Shown: piece after piece, positions 52,164 to 62,445 of the stretch
How positions within the stretch are numbered: position 1 is the first letter of the stretch
How the letters are laid out: each line of letters begins with the position of its first letter
Origin: Clostridium tetanomorphum
GTDB lineage: Bacteria; Bacillota; Clostridia; Clostridiales; Clostridiaceae
NCBI RefSeq assembly: GCF_017873215.1
Contig: NZ_JAGGKA010000004.1
Span: 1-64,000, forward strand
Direction: 5' to 3'
DNA length: 64,000 nucleotides
The notes under the pieces: model-generated
What the model was told of the DNA's origin: nothing
Databases searched by the model: none
Seen by the model: the letters and a program-made list of their open reading frames with translations, nothing else
Made by a program: the position numbers and the translations under genes

Positions 52164-53315
52164 ATGAATTTTGAATCAATTTTAATACATGGAGGAATCG
52201 ATGGAGACTACTTTACAGGAGCAGTAAATATTCCTATATATCAAACATCTACTTACAAGCAGACAGGTATTGGAGTTAATAAAGGATATGAATATTCAAG
52301 AACAGGTAATCCTACAAGAGAAGCTTTAGAAAAACTTATAGCAGATTTAGAGCAGGGAGTTGGTGGATTTGCATTTTCATCAGGAATGGCAGCTATAACA
52401 GCAGTACTTTCTCTTTTCAAAGCAGGAGATAATATAATAATTCCAGATAATTTATATGGTGGAACTTTTAGAGTACTAGATAAAGTCTTTAAAAATTTCA
52501 ATATAGGGTATAAGATAGTAAACACAACAAACTTACAACAAATTAAAGATAATATTGATGATACTGTAAAAGGAATATATATAGAAACACCAACAAATCC
52601 ATTAATGGATATAACAGATATTAAAGAAGTAGCTAAAATAGCAAAAGACAATAATTTACTTACAATAGTGGACAATACTTTTATGACACCATATCTTCAA
52701 AAACCGTTGGCATTAGGAGCAGATATAGTTATTCATAGTGCTACTAAGTACCTTGGTGGACATAGTGATTTGATTGCTGGATTAGTAGTAGTAAATAATG
52801 AAGAATTAAAGGAGAAGATTCATTTTATACAAAATACCACAGGAGGAGTACTATCACCATTTGATTCATTCTTACTTATAAGAGGGATAAAAACTTTAGC
52901 AGTTAGAATGGACAGACATAACTCAAACACTAAAGCTATAGCAGAATTTTTAAAAGATAGACCTGAAATTAAGAAAGTCTACTATCCAGGATTTGAGGAA
53001 CACCTAGGATATAGTATTCAGTCAAAGCAGGCAAAAGGCTATGGCGGAATGATATCCTTTGTGCTAAATGAAGGATATGATTATAAAAAGTTCTTTGAAA
53101 AATTAAGTCTTATAACTTTTGGGGAAAGCCTAGGAGGAGTAGAATCTTTAGCATGCCATCCAGCAACTATGACTCATGGAGCTATACCATACGAAATAAG
53201 ACAGAAGGTAGGTATTGTTGATAATTTAATAAGACTTTCAGTTGGAATAGAAAATGTACAAGATATTATAGAAGATTTAGAAAGGGCATTAAAAGGAGGA
53301 AAAGTTAATGGTTAA
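52164..53315 (+). CDS. mccB: Cystathionine gamma-lyase / homocysteine gamma-lyase
   Basis: A Cys/Met-metabolism PLP enzyme of the reverse transsulfuration path that cleaves cystathionine to cysteine, 2-oxobutyrate and ammonia. It opens ILIHGGIDGDYFTGAVNIPIYQTSTY, then YEYSRTGNPTREALE. The PLP lysine is in IHSATKYLGGHSD. It is about 383 residues, shorter than mgl at 43878 and without the DTLYGC cysteine (it reads DNLYGGTF), so it is not a methionine gamma-lyase. It overlaps luxS by eight bases. Confidence 0.88.
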   Translation: MNFESILIHGGIDGDYFTGAVNIPIYQTSTYKQTGIGVNKGYEYSRTGNPTREALEKLIADLEQGVGGFAFSSGMAAITAVLSLFKAGDNIIIPDNLYGGTFRVLDKVFKNFNIGYKIVNTTNLQQIKDNIDDTVKGIYIETPTNPLMDITDIKEVAKIAKDNNLLTIVDNTFMTPYLQKPLALGADIVIHSATKYLGGHSDLIAGLVVVNNEELKEKIHFIQNTTGGVLSPFDSFLLIRGIKTLAVRMDRHNSNTKAIAEFLKDRPEIKKVYYPGFEEHLGYSIQSKQAKGYGGMISFVLNEGYDYKKFFEKLSLITFGESLGGVESLACHPATMTHGAIPYEIRQKVGIVDNLIRLSVGIENVQDIIEDLERALKGGKVNG

Positions 53316-53760
53316 AGTAGAGAGTTTTGAATTAGAACATACAAAGGTAAAAGCACCTTATGTAAGAAGATGTGGTACAGAAAAAGGTAATAATGGAGAT
53401 ATGGTTTCCAAATTTGATTTAAGATTTTTACAGCCAAATAAAAAAGAAATGCCAACAGGTGCAATGCATACTTTAGAGCATTTATTAGCTGGGTATATGA
53501 GAGAGAAAATGGACGGAATAATAGATATATCTCCAATGGGATGCAGAACTGGATTTTATATGATTGCATGGGGAATGCCACAGGTAACTGAAGTAATAGA
53601 AGCATTAAACTATTCATTAAACAAGGTATTAGACACAGAAGAAATACCAGCAACAAATGAAATTCAGTGTGGAAATTATAGAGATCATTCATTATTTGCA
53701 GCAAAAGAATATATCAAATTAATATTAAAAGAGGGGATTAGCAGTGAGATATATAGATGA
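53308..53760 (+). CDS. luxS: S-ribosylhomocysteine lyase (LuxS)
   Basis: It cleaves S-ribosylhomocysteine to homocysteine and DPD, the precursor of autoinducer-2. The metal site HTLEHLLAG, catalytic MGCRTGFYMI and downstream CGNYRDHS are intact. The length of 150 residues is usual. Its place between mccB and mccA indicates a role in homocysteine recycling rather than signalling alone. No S-adenosylhomocysteine nucleosidase gene is in the operon, so that step must be encoded elsewhere. Confidence 0.95.
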   Translation: MVKVESFELEHTKVKAPYVRRCGTEKGNNGDMVSKFDLRFLQPNKKEMPTGAMHTLEHLLAGYMREKMDGIIDISPMGCRTGFYMIAWGMPQVTEVIEALNYSLNKVLDTEEIPATNEIQCGNYRDHSLFAAKEYIKLILKEGISSEIYR

Positions 53761-54652
53761 TATCAGAAGTTATATAGGAAATACACCTATTATGAAGCTA
53801 AATAATATGGGAATAAAGTCTGGAGTAAATTTATTTGCTAAATTAGAATTTTTAAATCCTGGTGGAAGCGTTAAAGATAGAATAGGTATATACATGATAG
53901 AAGATGCTGAGAAGAATGGATTACTTAGGGACGGTTATACAATAATAGAAGCTACAGCAGGTAATACAGGAATAGGCATAGCACTAGCAGCTATAAATAA
54001 AGGATATAGAATAATATTTGTTGTGCCAGAAAAATTTTCTGTAGAAAAGCAAACATTAATGAAAGCACTAGGTGCAGAAATAGTGAATATTCCTAGAGAA
54101 GAAGGTATGTTAGGAGCTGTTAAAAAAGCTAATGAACTTTTAGCAACAATAAAAAACTCTATAAGTTTAAAACAATTTGATAATAACTCTAATCCATTGG
54201 CTCATTATGAAACTACTGCACCTGAAATATATAAAGATTTAGATGGTAAAATAGATTATTTCCTTTGTGGTGCAGGTAGTGGAGGAACTTATACTGGTGT
54301 ATTAAAGTATTTAAAAGAAAAGAACCCTAATATAAAAGGTATTTTAGTAGATCCAGAAGGATCAACTATGGGAGGTGGACAGGAAGCTTGTTATAATATA
54401 GAAGGCATAGGAAATAATTTTATTCCTGGAACTATGGACATGACCTATGTGGATGAAGTTATAAAAGTTAATGATGAAGAAGCATTTTATACTGTAAAAC
54501 AACTTGCATTAAAGGAAGGACTGATTGTTGGAACATCTTCTGGAGCGGCAGTAACAGCAGCTATTAAACTAGCTAACAAAATGGATAAGGGAAACATTGT
54601 AACTTTATTACCGGACAGAGGAGAAAGATATTTTAGTAAAGGTATATATTAA
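53744..54652 (+). CDS. mccA: Cystathionine beta-synthase / cysteine synthase family protein
   Basis: A PLP enzyme that joins homocysteine with O-acetylserine or serine to form cystathionine in the reverse transsulfuration path. It begins MRYIDDIRSYIGNTPIMKL, the PLP lysine is in NPGGSVKDRIGIYMI, and EATAGNTGIGIAL, CGAGSGGTYTG and GTSSGAAVTAA follow. The 302 residues fit the MccA/CysK group without a CBS domain. Start GTG 53744 overlaps luxS by 17 bases, behind AGAGGGGA. Assignment as MccA rests on the neighbours. Confidence 0.85.
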   Translation: MRYIDDIRSYIGNTPIMKLNNMGIKSGVNLFAKLEFLNPGGSVKDRIGIYMIEDAEKNGLLRDGYTIIEATAGNTGIGIALAAINKGYRIIFVVPEKFSVEKQTLMKALGAEIVNIPREEGMLGAVKKANELLATIKNSISLKQFDNNSNPLAHYETTAPEIYKDLDGKIDYFLCGAGSGGTYTGVLKYLKEKNPNIKGILVDPEGSTMGGGQEACYNIEGIGNNFIPGTMDMTYVDEVIKVNDEEAFYTVKQLALKEGLIVGTSSGAAVTAAIKLANKMDKGNIVTLLPDRGERYFSKGIY

Positions 54653-54742
54653 TTGCTTTTGAAAAATGGTATATATTTCTTTTGTAGTAAAGATAGGCTA
54701 TAATATACTTAAGATAAATAATTTAAATGGGGTGATTTTTAA

Positions 54743-55111
54743 ATGAAATTTAAATTTGAACATAATAATATCAATGTATTAGATTTGGCAAAAAGTGTTA
54801 AGTTTTATAAGGAAGCCCTAGGATTTGAAGAAGAAAGAAGATATCATGCACCAGATGAAAGTTTTATATTGGCATTTTTAAAAGGCAGTGAAAGTGATCA
54901 TATGATTGAGCTTACATGGCTTAGGGATAGAAAAGAGCCTTATAATTTAGGTGACAATGAGATACACATGGCAGTAAGAACTGATGATTTTGATGGTGCT
55001 TATAAAAAGCATAAAGAAATGGAATGCATATGCTATGAAAATAAGGAAATGGGATTATATTTTATAGCTGATCCAGATGGATATTGGACAGAAATATTAC
55101 CTGCAAAGTAA
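54743..55111 (+). CDS. Glyoxalase I-like VOC family protein
   Basis: A 122-residue vicinal-oxygen-chelate protein similar to lactoylglutathione lyase: FEHNNINVLDLAKSVKFYKEALGFEE, DHMIELTWL, NEIHMAVRTDDFDGAY and FIADPDGYWTEIL. The metal ligands (H near the N terminus, E in MIEL, H in IHMAV, E in WTEI) appear complete. Clostridia often lack glutathione, so the thiol substrate is uncertain. It follows mccA by 90 bases with its own AT-rich gap and may be separate. Confidence 0.87.
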   Translation: MKFKFEHNNINVLDLAKSVKFYKEALGFEEERRYHAPDESFILAFLKGSESDHMIELTWLRDRKEPYNLGDNEIHMAVRTDDFDGAYKKHKEMECICYENKEMGLYFIADPDGYWTEILPAK

Positions 55112-55241
55112 ATTGTAAATACAATTGCATGATAAATATAGGCATAATGGATTATGCGACACTAGTTAACTAATATAGAAATTTTAAGAGTTAACTTGGT
55201 GATTTTAATAGTTTAAACCTATATTGTGAAGTTAGTATAAA

Positions 55242-55268
55242 GGAAAGGGCTAGAATTTAACCCTTTCC
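55242..55268. terminator. Terminator overlapping the end of 55257-55679
   Basis: GGAAAGGG and CCCTTTCC form an 8-bp stem around an 11-base loop, which includes the last codons and stop of the minus-strand gene. Confidence 0.65.
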
Positions 55269-55679
55269 TAAATTTAAGCCATTTTCAATTTGTATTAAGG
55301 CATCATGTACTTTTTCAAAAATAAGGCCAGCTGTGAACCAAACTGGTATATAACTTAGGGTTATTATTCCGTATATTGTGAAAGGTTCAGTTACATAATT
55401 CCATGGACAGACACCTATAATTCTTTTTAAAAGTAAACCGCTTAAAAGTTCTATTGTAAATATAAGAATCATGTATACACCTCCCCTTATTATAAATGAA
55501 AGGTGTCTTATCCTGTTGTGTATTGGTTCTAAGAATACTGCAAGGCCATATATAAAAAACATCCATACATAGGTAGATGCAGTAAGCTTTATATCTCCCT
55601 TTAGTAAAGAACCAAATCCAGTCCATAAAACCTCCATACAAAATCCTAAAAGACCATATATTATAAATCTTTTTCCCAT
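55257..55679 (-). CDS. Membrane protein of the CmpB-like putative ABC permease family
   Basis: A 140-residue protein with about four membrane segments: GLLGFCMEVLWTGFG, YVWMFFIYGLAVFLEPIHNR, GGVYMILIFTIELLSGLLLKR and TLSYIPVWFTAGLIFE. The ELLSG, GVCPWNY and PFTIYGI stretch matches the PF06541 type called putative ABC transporter permease. No ATPase gene is adjacent, so the transport role is unproven. It is convergent with the VOC gene. Confidence 0.72.
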   Translation of the reverse strand: MGKRFIIYGLLGFCMEVLWTGFGSLLKGDIKLTASTYVWMFFIYGLAVFLEPIHNRIRHLSFIIRGGVYMILIFTIELLSGLLLKRIIGVCPWNYVTEPFTIYGIITLSYIPVWFTAGLIFEKVHDALIQIENGLNLGKG

Positions 55680-55765
55680 AGATATATTTTCTGTATTATA
55701 AAGAAAAATATACTATGAAATAATTTTAAAATATCATTTTTTCATTTAAGTATTTTGTTCAGAAC

Positions 55766-55922
55766 CAATAACTGTCCCTCTATTTACTCAATAAGGAATA
55801 ACTGTGCTTAAATCACTAAGTTATTTAATTTTCAATGACTGTCCCCGATTTTTACCGATTTTTATCATTTTTAATCACTGCTTTTGTATTACTACAATGC
55901 AATGACTGTCCCTGTAATTACG
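55766..55922 (-). repeat. GGGGACAGTCATTG repeat cluster F (3 copies)
   Basis: AATAACTGTCCCT (55768), CAATGACTGTCCCCG (55834) and CAATGACTGTCCCTG (55901), all in one orientation, about 66 bases apart. They fill the gap between the membrane protein gene and the end of ilvE. Confidence 0.82.
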
Positions 55923-55955
55923 TAATTATGCCGTATTACGTATATTGGTGTTGTT

Positions 55956-56870
55956 TTAGTAAATAGGGGTACAGGAAGAACTGTATTTCTCAATTTTTCC
56001 TACTGTTAAATCTAAAAATAGTTCTTTTATACTTTTGCATACCTGTCCCGGAGTTCCGTTACCAACTTCTCTGTCGTCTACTTTTATAATAGGAGTAACC
56101 TCCATGGCAGTTCCGCTGAAAAATAGTTCATCTGCAGCATATAGTTCAGTTCTTGTAATACTTCTTTCAACTACTTCTATATTGAGTTCTTCTTTTGCTA
56201 ATTTCATAACAAGTTCTCTAGTTATACCCTCCAAAATATTGTCACAAGGAGGAGGAGTAATGAGTTTTCCTTTTCTAACCATAAATATATTTTCTCCTGG
56301 TCCTTCACAAACATGACCAGTTTGGGTTAAGAATATGGCTTCATCGTATCCTCTACTAGTAACTTCTAGTGAAGCTAGTGCTGAATTTAGATAAGCCGCA
56401 GTAGCTTTAACTCTTGGAGGAATCATATTATCATTTAGTCTTGTCCAAGATGTTACTGCAACGCTAAGAGCGTCTTTTCCAGTATAACTTCCTAAAGGTT
56501 GACAGTATATAACTATACGATCATCATCATCATTAAGAGTTGGACCTATGTTATTAGAACCTTTAAAAGCTATAGGTCTAATATAAGTTGTGGTTTTAAA
56601 ATTATTTTTTCTTAAAAGTTCTACTGTTAAATTACAAAGATCTTCTACGGTATAAGGCAATTTAATATTTAAAGCCTTACAAGATTGCAGGAACCTAACA
56701 TAATGCTCCTTTAATTTAAACGCATAAAGTTGACTGTTTTCTTCATCCCAATAAGCTCTTATTCCTTCAAAACAAGCAAGTCCATAATTGAAAGCCTTAG
56801 ATCTAATGCTTATACGTATATCATTCTCCTTTATAAAGTCTCCTTGATAAAATGCATAGTAATTATTCAT
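55956..56870 (-). CDS. ilvE: Branched-chain amino acid aminotransferase
   Basis: A class IV PLP aminotransferase that makes Val, Leu and Ile from their 2-oxoacids. NYGLACFEGIRAYWDEE, the PLP lysine in RVKATAAYLNSALASLEV and PGENIFMVRKGKLITPP are diagnostic. The 304 residues are usual. ATG 56870 follows AAGGGGGC. It is transcribed away from the ilvN-ilvC-leu operon across a 556-base shared upstream region. The codon run GGA ACT CCG GGA CAG near 56045 is ordinary sequence, though it resembles the repeat family. Confidence 0.94.
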   Translation of the reverse strand: MNNYYAFYQGDFIKENDIRISIRSKAFNYGLACFEGIRAYWDEENSQLYAFKLKEHYVRFLQSCKALNIKLPYTVEDLCNLTVELLRKNNFKTTTYIRPIAFKGSNNIGPTLNDDDDRIVIYCQPLGSYTGKDALSVAVTSWTRLNDNMIPPRVKATAAYLNSALASLEVTSRGYDEAIFLTQTGHVCEGPGENIFMVRKGKLITPPPCDNILEGITRELVMKLAKEELNIEVVERSITRTELYAADELFFSGTAMEVTPIIKVDDREVGNGTPGQVCKSIKELFLDLTVGKIEKYSSSCTPIY

Positions 56871-57325
56871 AAATAAAGCCCCCTTATTTAATATAAATTT
56901 TGTTAATGAAAAAAATTTATTTATATCCGTTTAGGAAACAAATCAATATCTATATATGAATATGCCCATAAAAGGATAAAAAATCCATAGTGAAAAATAA
57001 TATTATTTTAAATTTGATAAACTATGTTGAAAAAAATCAAATTTTTTAGATTATTATAGTTTAATTATAGATTTTAAAGCTTTTTTTTTATGGTGTCAAT
57101 AAAAAATGAAACTAAAATACAATAAAATTTCAATTTTCTTATGAATTTCAGAATTTAAACAACTAAAATTCATAATGAAACCAAAATGAAATTGAAAAAA
57201 ATCAATTTTGAATCTCAAAAATGATAAATAGAGATAAAACAAGCAATAACAACGTTTACATAGCCTTAATATACTAAAATATGCAATAAAAAAATCATTA
57301 TAAAGTTTTAAAATGCAAGTTTAAA
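56871..57325. other. AT-rich divergent upstream region of ilvE and ilvN
   Basis: About 455 very AT-rich bases with short reiterated words such as AATGAAACTAAAAT (near 57105) and AATGAAACCAAAAT (near 57175), and several TTTCAATTTT/GAAATTGAAA runs that could bind regulators. I see no gene. A T-box or leader-peptide attenuator is not visible on either strand. Confidence 0.45.
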
Positions 57326-57340
57326 TTTTTTCTGAAAATT
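57326..57340. promoter_or_regulatory. CodY-box-like site
   Basis: TTTTTTCTGAAAATT matches the CodY consensus AATTTTCWGAAAATT at 13 of 15 positions. It ends two bases before the ilvN -35, where a bound repressor would block RNA polymerase. CodY commonly controls branched-chain amino acid genes in low-G+C Gram-positives. Confidence 0.6.
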
Positions 57341-57342
57341 GA

Positions 57343-57371
57343 TTGACGATGCATAAAATATATGGTACGAT
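57343..57371 (+). promoter_or_regulatory. Sigma-A promoter of the ilv-leu operon
   Basis: TTGACG (57343-57348), a 17-base spacer and TACGAT (57366-57371). The start is near 57378, leaving a leader of about 49 bases. Confidence 0.7.
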
Positions 57372-57426
57372 TACTGACAAGATTTGACTTGGTAAGGATA
57401 TTTTCTTTTGAAAGGAGATGATTTAG

Positions 57427-57918
57427 GTGAAATCTTATGTACTATCTGTAATAGTTGATAATAATCCGGGAGAACTTTTAAGAATATGTCAACTGTTTAA
57501 TAGAAGGGGATACAATTTAGAGAGTGTCACAGCAGGGGAAACGGAAAGGCTGAATATATCTAGGCTCACTTTAATTGTAAAAGTAGAAAAAGAAGAAATA
57601 ATACATCAAATAATAAAACAGATTAAAAAATTGGAATATGTATACAATGTAATAGTCTTAGATGATAAGAATTCCATATGTAGACAAATGATGTTTATAA
57701 AGGTTAAAGCTGAAGGAGAAAAAAAGCAGGAAGTTGTTAATATAGTTAATATTTTTAGAGGCTCAATAACTGATGTTGCAGCGGATAGCTTAACCATAGA
57801 AATTACAGGTGATGAGAACAAATTAGAAGGATTTAAAAATGTGCTATTACCTTTTGGTATTTTAGAAATAGCCAGTAGTGGTTTTATTGCTATTGAAAGG
57901 GGCGTTCCAGCTTTATAA
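57427..57918 (+). CDS. ilvN: Acetolactate synthase small (regulatory) subunit
   Basis: The regulatory subunit of acetohydroxyacid synthase, first step of branched-chain amino acid synthesis. An N-terminal ACT domain (SVIVDNNPGELLRICQLFNRRGYNLESVTAG) is followed by a second ACT-like half (MMFIKVKAEGEKKQEVVNIV, TIEITGDENKLEGF). The 163-residue length matches IlvH/IlvN. GTG 57427 follows GAAAGGAGATGATTT. The catalytic subunit gene ilvB is not in the window and is probably beyond ilvD. Confidence 0.95.
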   Translation: MKSYVLSVIVDNNPGELLRICQLFNRRGYNLESVTAGETERLNISRLTLIVKVEKEEIIHQIIKQIKKLEYVYNVIVLDDKNSICRQMMFIKVKAEGEKKQEVVNIVNIFRGSITDVAADSLTIEITGDENKLEGFKNVLLPFGILEIASSGFIAIERGVPAL

Positions 57919-57976
57919 AGTATCAAAGGATAAATATATAAAGATTTAAATTTACGAATTTAAACACTAAAAATAA

Positions 57977-58987
<1,011 letters not shown>

Positions 58988-59004
58988 ACTTTCTTTTTAC
59001 ACAT

Positions 59005-59049
59005 TGATTCTGCAAATTAGAAGATGAATAATTTGCAGAATCATTTTTT
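59005..59049 (+). terminator. Intrinsic terminator between ilvC and leuA
   Basis: TGATTCTGCAAATTA and TAATTTGCAGAATCA form a perfect 15-bp stem followed by TTTTTTA. Only 70 bases separate it from leuA, and no strong promoter is visible there, so it may be a partial terminator that lowers leu expression. Confidence 0.85.
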
Positions 59050-59119
59050 ATACAAAAATTAGTGTGAAATTTAATAAAAACTATGAAGTTAGATTTGATT
59101 AATAGAAAGGAGGCACAAA

Positions 59120-60631
59120 ATGAGTAGAGCTATAAAAATATTTGATACTACATTGAGGGATGGAGAACAGACTCCGGGAGTTAATTTGAATATAAAAGAA
59201 AAAGTAATGATTGCAAAGCAATTAGAAGCTTTAAATGTAGATGTTATTGAAGCTGGTTTTCCATTTTCTTCAAAAGGAGACCTCCTAGCAGTAAAAGCTA
59301 TATCAAAGGAAATAAAAAAGTCTACAGTAGCAGCTTTATGTAGAGCTAATAAAAGTGATATAGACTGTGCGTGGGAGGCAATAAAAGAAGCTGTAAATCC
59401 TAGAATACATACCTTTATAGCTACTTCAGATATTCATATGAAGTATAAACTTGAAATGAGTAAAGAAGAAGTTTTAGAAAAAGCAGTACAAATGGTATCT
59501 TATGCAAAAGGTTTATGCAAAGATGTAGAATTTTCAGCAGAGGATGCTTATAGAAGTGATCCAGACTTTTTATGTAATATTTTTTCAAAGGTTATTAAAG
59601 CAGGAGCAACTGTAATTAACATACCAGATACAGTGGGCTATGCTTTGCCTGAGGATTATTATAAATTTATTAAATATATAATGGAAAATACAGAGGGAAT
59701 AGAAAATGTAGAAATAAGTGTACATTGTCATGATGATCTAGGTATGGCAGTGGCAAATAGTTTATATGGTGTTATGGCAGGAGCAACCCAGATAGAATGT
59801 GCTATAAACGGTCTTGGGGAAAGAGCTGGAAATGCAGCCTTAGAAGAAATAGCTATGACTATTGATGTAAAAAAAGATTCCTTAGGAGTTCATACAAATT
59901 TAAATACTAAACAGCTATATAGAACAAGTAAGTTGGTAAGTTCACTTACAGGAATAAATGTGCAGCCTAATAAATCTATTGTAGGAGCTAATGCTTTTGC
60001 ACATGAATCAGGCATACATCAAGATGGAATTTTAAAAGAAAAAAGTACTTATGAAATAATTTTACCAGAGTCAATTGGAATAAGTAATAATTCAGGAATT
60101 GTGCTTGGAAAACATTCAGGAAGACATGCTTTTAATAATTATTTAGAAGATATGGGAATAGAGCTTGAAAAGGAAGAATTAGAAGAAGCATTCAAAAAAT
60201 TTAAAGAGCTAACAGATAAGAAAAAAAACATAACATCTAAGGATATAGAAGCAATTGTACATTTTAAAAAGTATTTTAATGAAACATATAAACTTAAATC
60301 CTTTCAAATTAATAGTGGAAATCATATAGTTTCTACAGCGGCAGTGGAAATATTAAAAGGAGATGAATTGTTTACTGAAGTTGCTGTAGGAGATGGATCT
60401 ATAGATGCAGCCTTTAAAGCTGTAGAAAGAGCCATAGGCATGAATATAAAGCTTAAAGACTATTCTATAGCATCAGTTACAGATGGAAAAGATGCCCTAG
60501 GAGAAGTAACTGTAAAGATAATGAATGGAAAAGGAGAAATTTTTATAGGTAAGGACATTTCAGAGGATGTTATGGAAGCTAGTATTAATTCTTATATAAA
60601 TGCTATAAATAAGATGATTGATGAGAGTTAG
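59120..60631 (+). CDS. leuA: 2-isopropylmalate synthase
   Basis: It condenses acetyl-CoA with 2-oxoisovalerate, the committed step to leucine. FDTTLRDGEQTPGVNL, EAGFPFSSKGD, NIPDTVGYALP and the metal ligands in SVHCHDDLGMAVANS lie in the TIM barrel (about 1-285). AFAHESGIHQDGILK and GKHSGRHAF mark the linker. The C-terminal leucine-binding regulatory domain covers about 390-503. ATG 59120 follows AAAGGAGGC. The 503 residues match leucine-regulated enzymes. Confidence 0.95.
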   Translation: MSRAIKIFDTTLRDGEQTPGVNLNIKEKVMIAKQLEALNVDVIEAGFPFSSKGDLLAVKAISKEIKKSTVAALCRANKSDIDCAWEAIKEAVNPRIHTFIATSDIHMKYKLEMSKEEVLEKAVQMVSYAKGLCKDVEFSAEDAYRSDPDFLCNIFSKVIKAGATVINIPDTVGYALPEDYYKFIKYIMENTEGIENVEISVHCHDDLGMAVANSLYGVMAGATQIECAINGLGERAGNAALEEIAMTIDVKKDSLGVHTNLNTKQLYRTSKLVSSLTGINVQPNKSIVGANAFAHESGIHQDGILKEKSTYEIILPESIGISNNSGIVLGKHSGRHAFNNYLEDMGIELEKEELEEAFKKFKELTDKKKNITSKDIEAIVHFKKYFNETYKLKSFQINSGNHIVSTAAVEILKGDELFTEVAVGDGSIDAAFKAVERAIGMNIKLKDYSIASVTDGKDALGEVTVKIMNGKGEIFIGKDISEDVMEASINSYINAINKMIDES

Positions 60632-60642
60632 GTGATTAATAA

Positions 60643-61923
60643 ATGAGTAATACAAAAAAATCTATGACCATGACGCAAAAGATATTGGCAGAACATGCAG
60701 GGGTTGAATATGTAGAAGCAGGACAACTTATTACAGCTAATTTAGATTTAGTTCTTGGAAATGATGTAACAACACCTGTTGCTGTTAAAGCATTTAATAA
60801 TATGAATATGAATAATGTTTTTCATAAAGATAAAATAGCTATAGTTCCTGATCATTTTACACCTAATAAAGATATAAAATCAGCAGAACACTGCAAATTT
60901 GTCAGAGAATTTGTATGTGATAAGGAAATAACCAATTATTTTGAAGTAGGTGAAATGGGAATAGAGCATGCTTTGATACCGGAGAAAGGGTTAGCAGTTC
61001 CTGGAGATGTAATAATAGGAGCAGATTCACATACATGTACTTATGGAGCTTTAGGAGTTTTTTCTACAGGAGTAGGAAGTACGGATATGGCAGTAGGAAT
61101 GGCAACAGGAAAGACTTGGTTTAAAGTTCCAGAGGGTATAAAGTTTGTTTTAAAGAGTAAGCTTTCCAAATGGGTATCAGGAAAGGATGTAATACTACAC
61201 ATTATAGGAATGATAGGGGTAGATGGAGCACTATATAAATCAATGGAGTTTACAGGAGAGGGAGTAAAAGAACTTTCTATGGATGATAGATTTACCATAG
61301 CTAATATGGCCATAGAAGCAGGAGCAAAGAATGGAATATTTCCTGTAGATGAAAAGACTTTAGAATATATGAAAGGCCGTTCTCAAAGAGAGGCTAAAAT
61401 TTTTCAAGCGGATGAAGATGCAGAATATAGCGAAGTTTATGAAATAAATTTAAGCCTTATAAAGCCTACAGTGGCATTTCCACATCTTCCAGAAAACACT
61501 AGAACCATAGATGAAGTTGGAGAAGTAAAGATAGATCAAGTAGTAATTGGATCTTGTACTAATGGAAGAATGGATGATTTGAGGATTGCAGCATCTATTT
61601 TGAAAGGAAACAAGGTAAAAAAAGGAGTTAGGTTAATAGTGTTTCCAGGAACTCAAAATATTTATTTGCAGGCAATAGAGGAAGGGTTAGTAAAAATATT
61701 TGTAGAAGCAGGTGCAGTATTTAGTACACCAACTTGTGGACCGTGTCTTGGAGGACATATGGGAATTTTAGCAGCAGGAGAAAGAGCTGTAGCTACTACA
61801 AATAGAAATTTTGTAGGAAGAATGGGACATCCAGAAAGTGAAGTGTATTTAGCTAGTCCAGCAGTAGCAGCAGCATCTGCTATATTAGGTAAAATTGCAT
61901 CACCAGAGGAGGTTGGTTTGTAA
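60643..61923 (+). CDS. leuC: 3-isopropylmalate dehydratase, large subunit
   Basis: With leuD it isomerises 2- to 3-isopropylmalate. [4Fe-4S] ligands appear in [13 protein letters not shown] and [12 protein letters not shown], with [25 protein letters not shown] upstream. The 426 residues are the shorter clostridial/archaeal-type length rather than the 465 of E. coli. It follows leuA by 11 bases with a TTAGGTGATT ribosome site. Confidence 0.95.
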   Translation: MSNTKKSMTMTQKILAEHAGVEYVEAGQLITANLDLVLGNDVTTPVAVKAFNNMNMNNVFHKDKIAIVPDHFTPNKDIKSAEHCKFVREFVCDKEITNYFEVGEMGIEHALIPEKGLAVPGDVIIGADSHTCTYGALGVFSTGVGSTDMAVGMATGKTWFKVPEGIKFVLKSKLSKWVSGKDVILHIIGMIGVDGALYKSMEFTGEGVKELSMDDRFTIANMAIEAGAKNGIFPVDEKTLEYMKGRSQREAKIFQADEDAEYSEVYEINLSLIKPTVAFPHLPENTRTIDEVGEVKIDQVVIGSCTNGRMDDLRIAASILKGNKVKKGVRLIVFPGTQNIYLQAIEEGLVKIFVEAGAVFSTPTCGPCLGGHMGILAAGERAVATTNRNFVGRMGHPESEVYLASPAVAAASAILGKIASPEEVGL

Positions 61924-61924
61924 G

Positions 61925-62416
61925 ATGAAGGCTTTAGGTAAGGTTTTAAAATATGGAGATAATATAGACACAGACGTTATAATACCGGCTAGATATTTAA
62001 ATACATCAGTGCCAGAAGAATTAGCAAAGTATTGTATGGAAGATTTGGACAAGGAGTTTTTAAACAAATTAAATAAAGGGGACATTTTAGTTGCTGGGAA
62101 AAATTTTGGATGCGGCTCCTCTAGAGAACATGCTCCTATAGCTATAAAAGCAGCTGGAGTTTCCTGCGTAATAGCAAAAAGCTTTGCAAGAATATTTTAT
62201 AGAAACTCTATAAATATAGGTTTTCCAATACTTGAATGTGAAGAAGCAGTAAATGATGTGGAAAATGGACATCAATTAGAAGTGGATTTTGAAAAAGGTT
62301 TAATAAAAAATATCACTTTAAATAAAGAATATAAAGCACAAGCTTTCCCAGAATTTATGATAAACATAATGAAAAATAATGGACTAATAAACTGTGTAAA
62401 GAATGGATTGTTTTAA
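61925..62416 (+). CDS. leuD: 3-isopropylmalate dehydratase, small subunit
   Basis: The swivel-domain partner of leu[29 protein letters not shown] and [22 protein letters not shown] are the family motifs. I start at ATG 61925 directly after the leuC stop, behind GAGGAGGTTGG. An ATG at 61895 in the same frame lies inside leuC and is rejected. The 163 residues are usual for this group. Confidence 0.95.
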   Translation: MKALGKVLKYGDNIDTDVIIPARYLNTSVPEELAKYCMEDLDKEFLNKLNKGDILVAGKNFGCGSSREHAPIAIKAAGVSCVIAKSFARIFYRNSINIGFPILECEEAVNDVENGHQLEVDFEKGLIKNITLNKEYKAQAFPEFMINIMKNNGLINCVKNGLF

Positions 62417-62445
62417 TTAGAATAAGAAAACTTATTGTAAAACTG

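Noticed and set aside
54650-55256. SAM (S-box) riboswitch on the minus strand after mccA
   Set aside because: None of the conserved S-box blocks could be found; only ordinary AT-rich sequence and a terminator are present.
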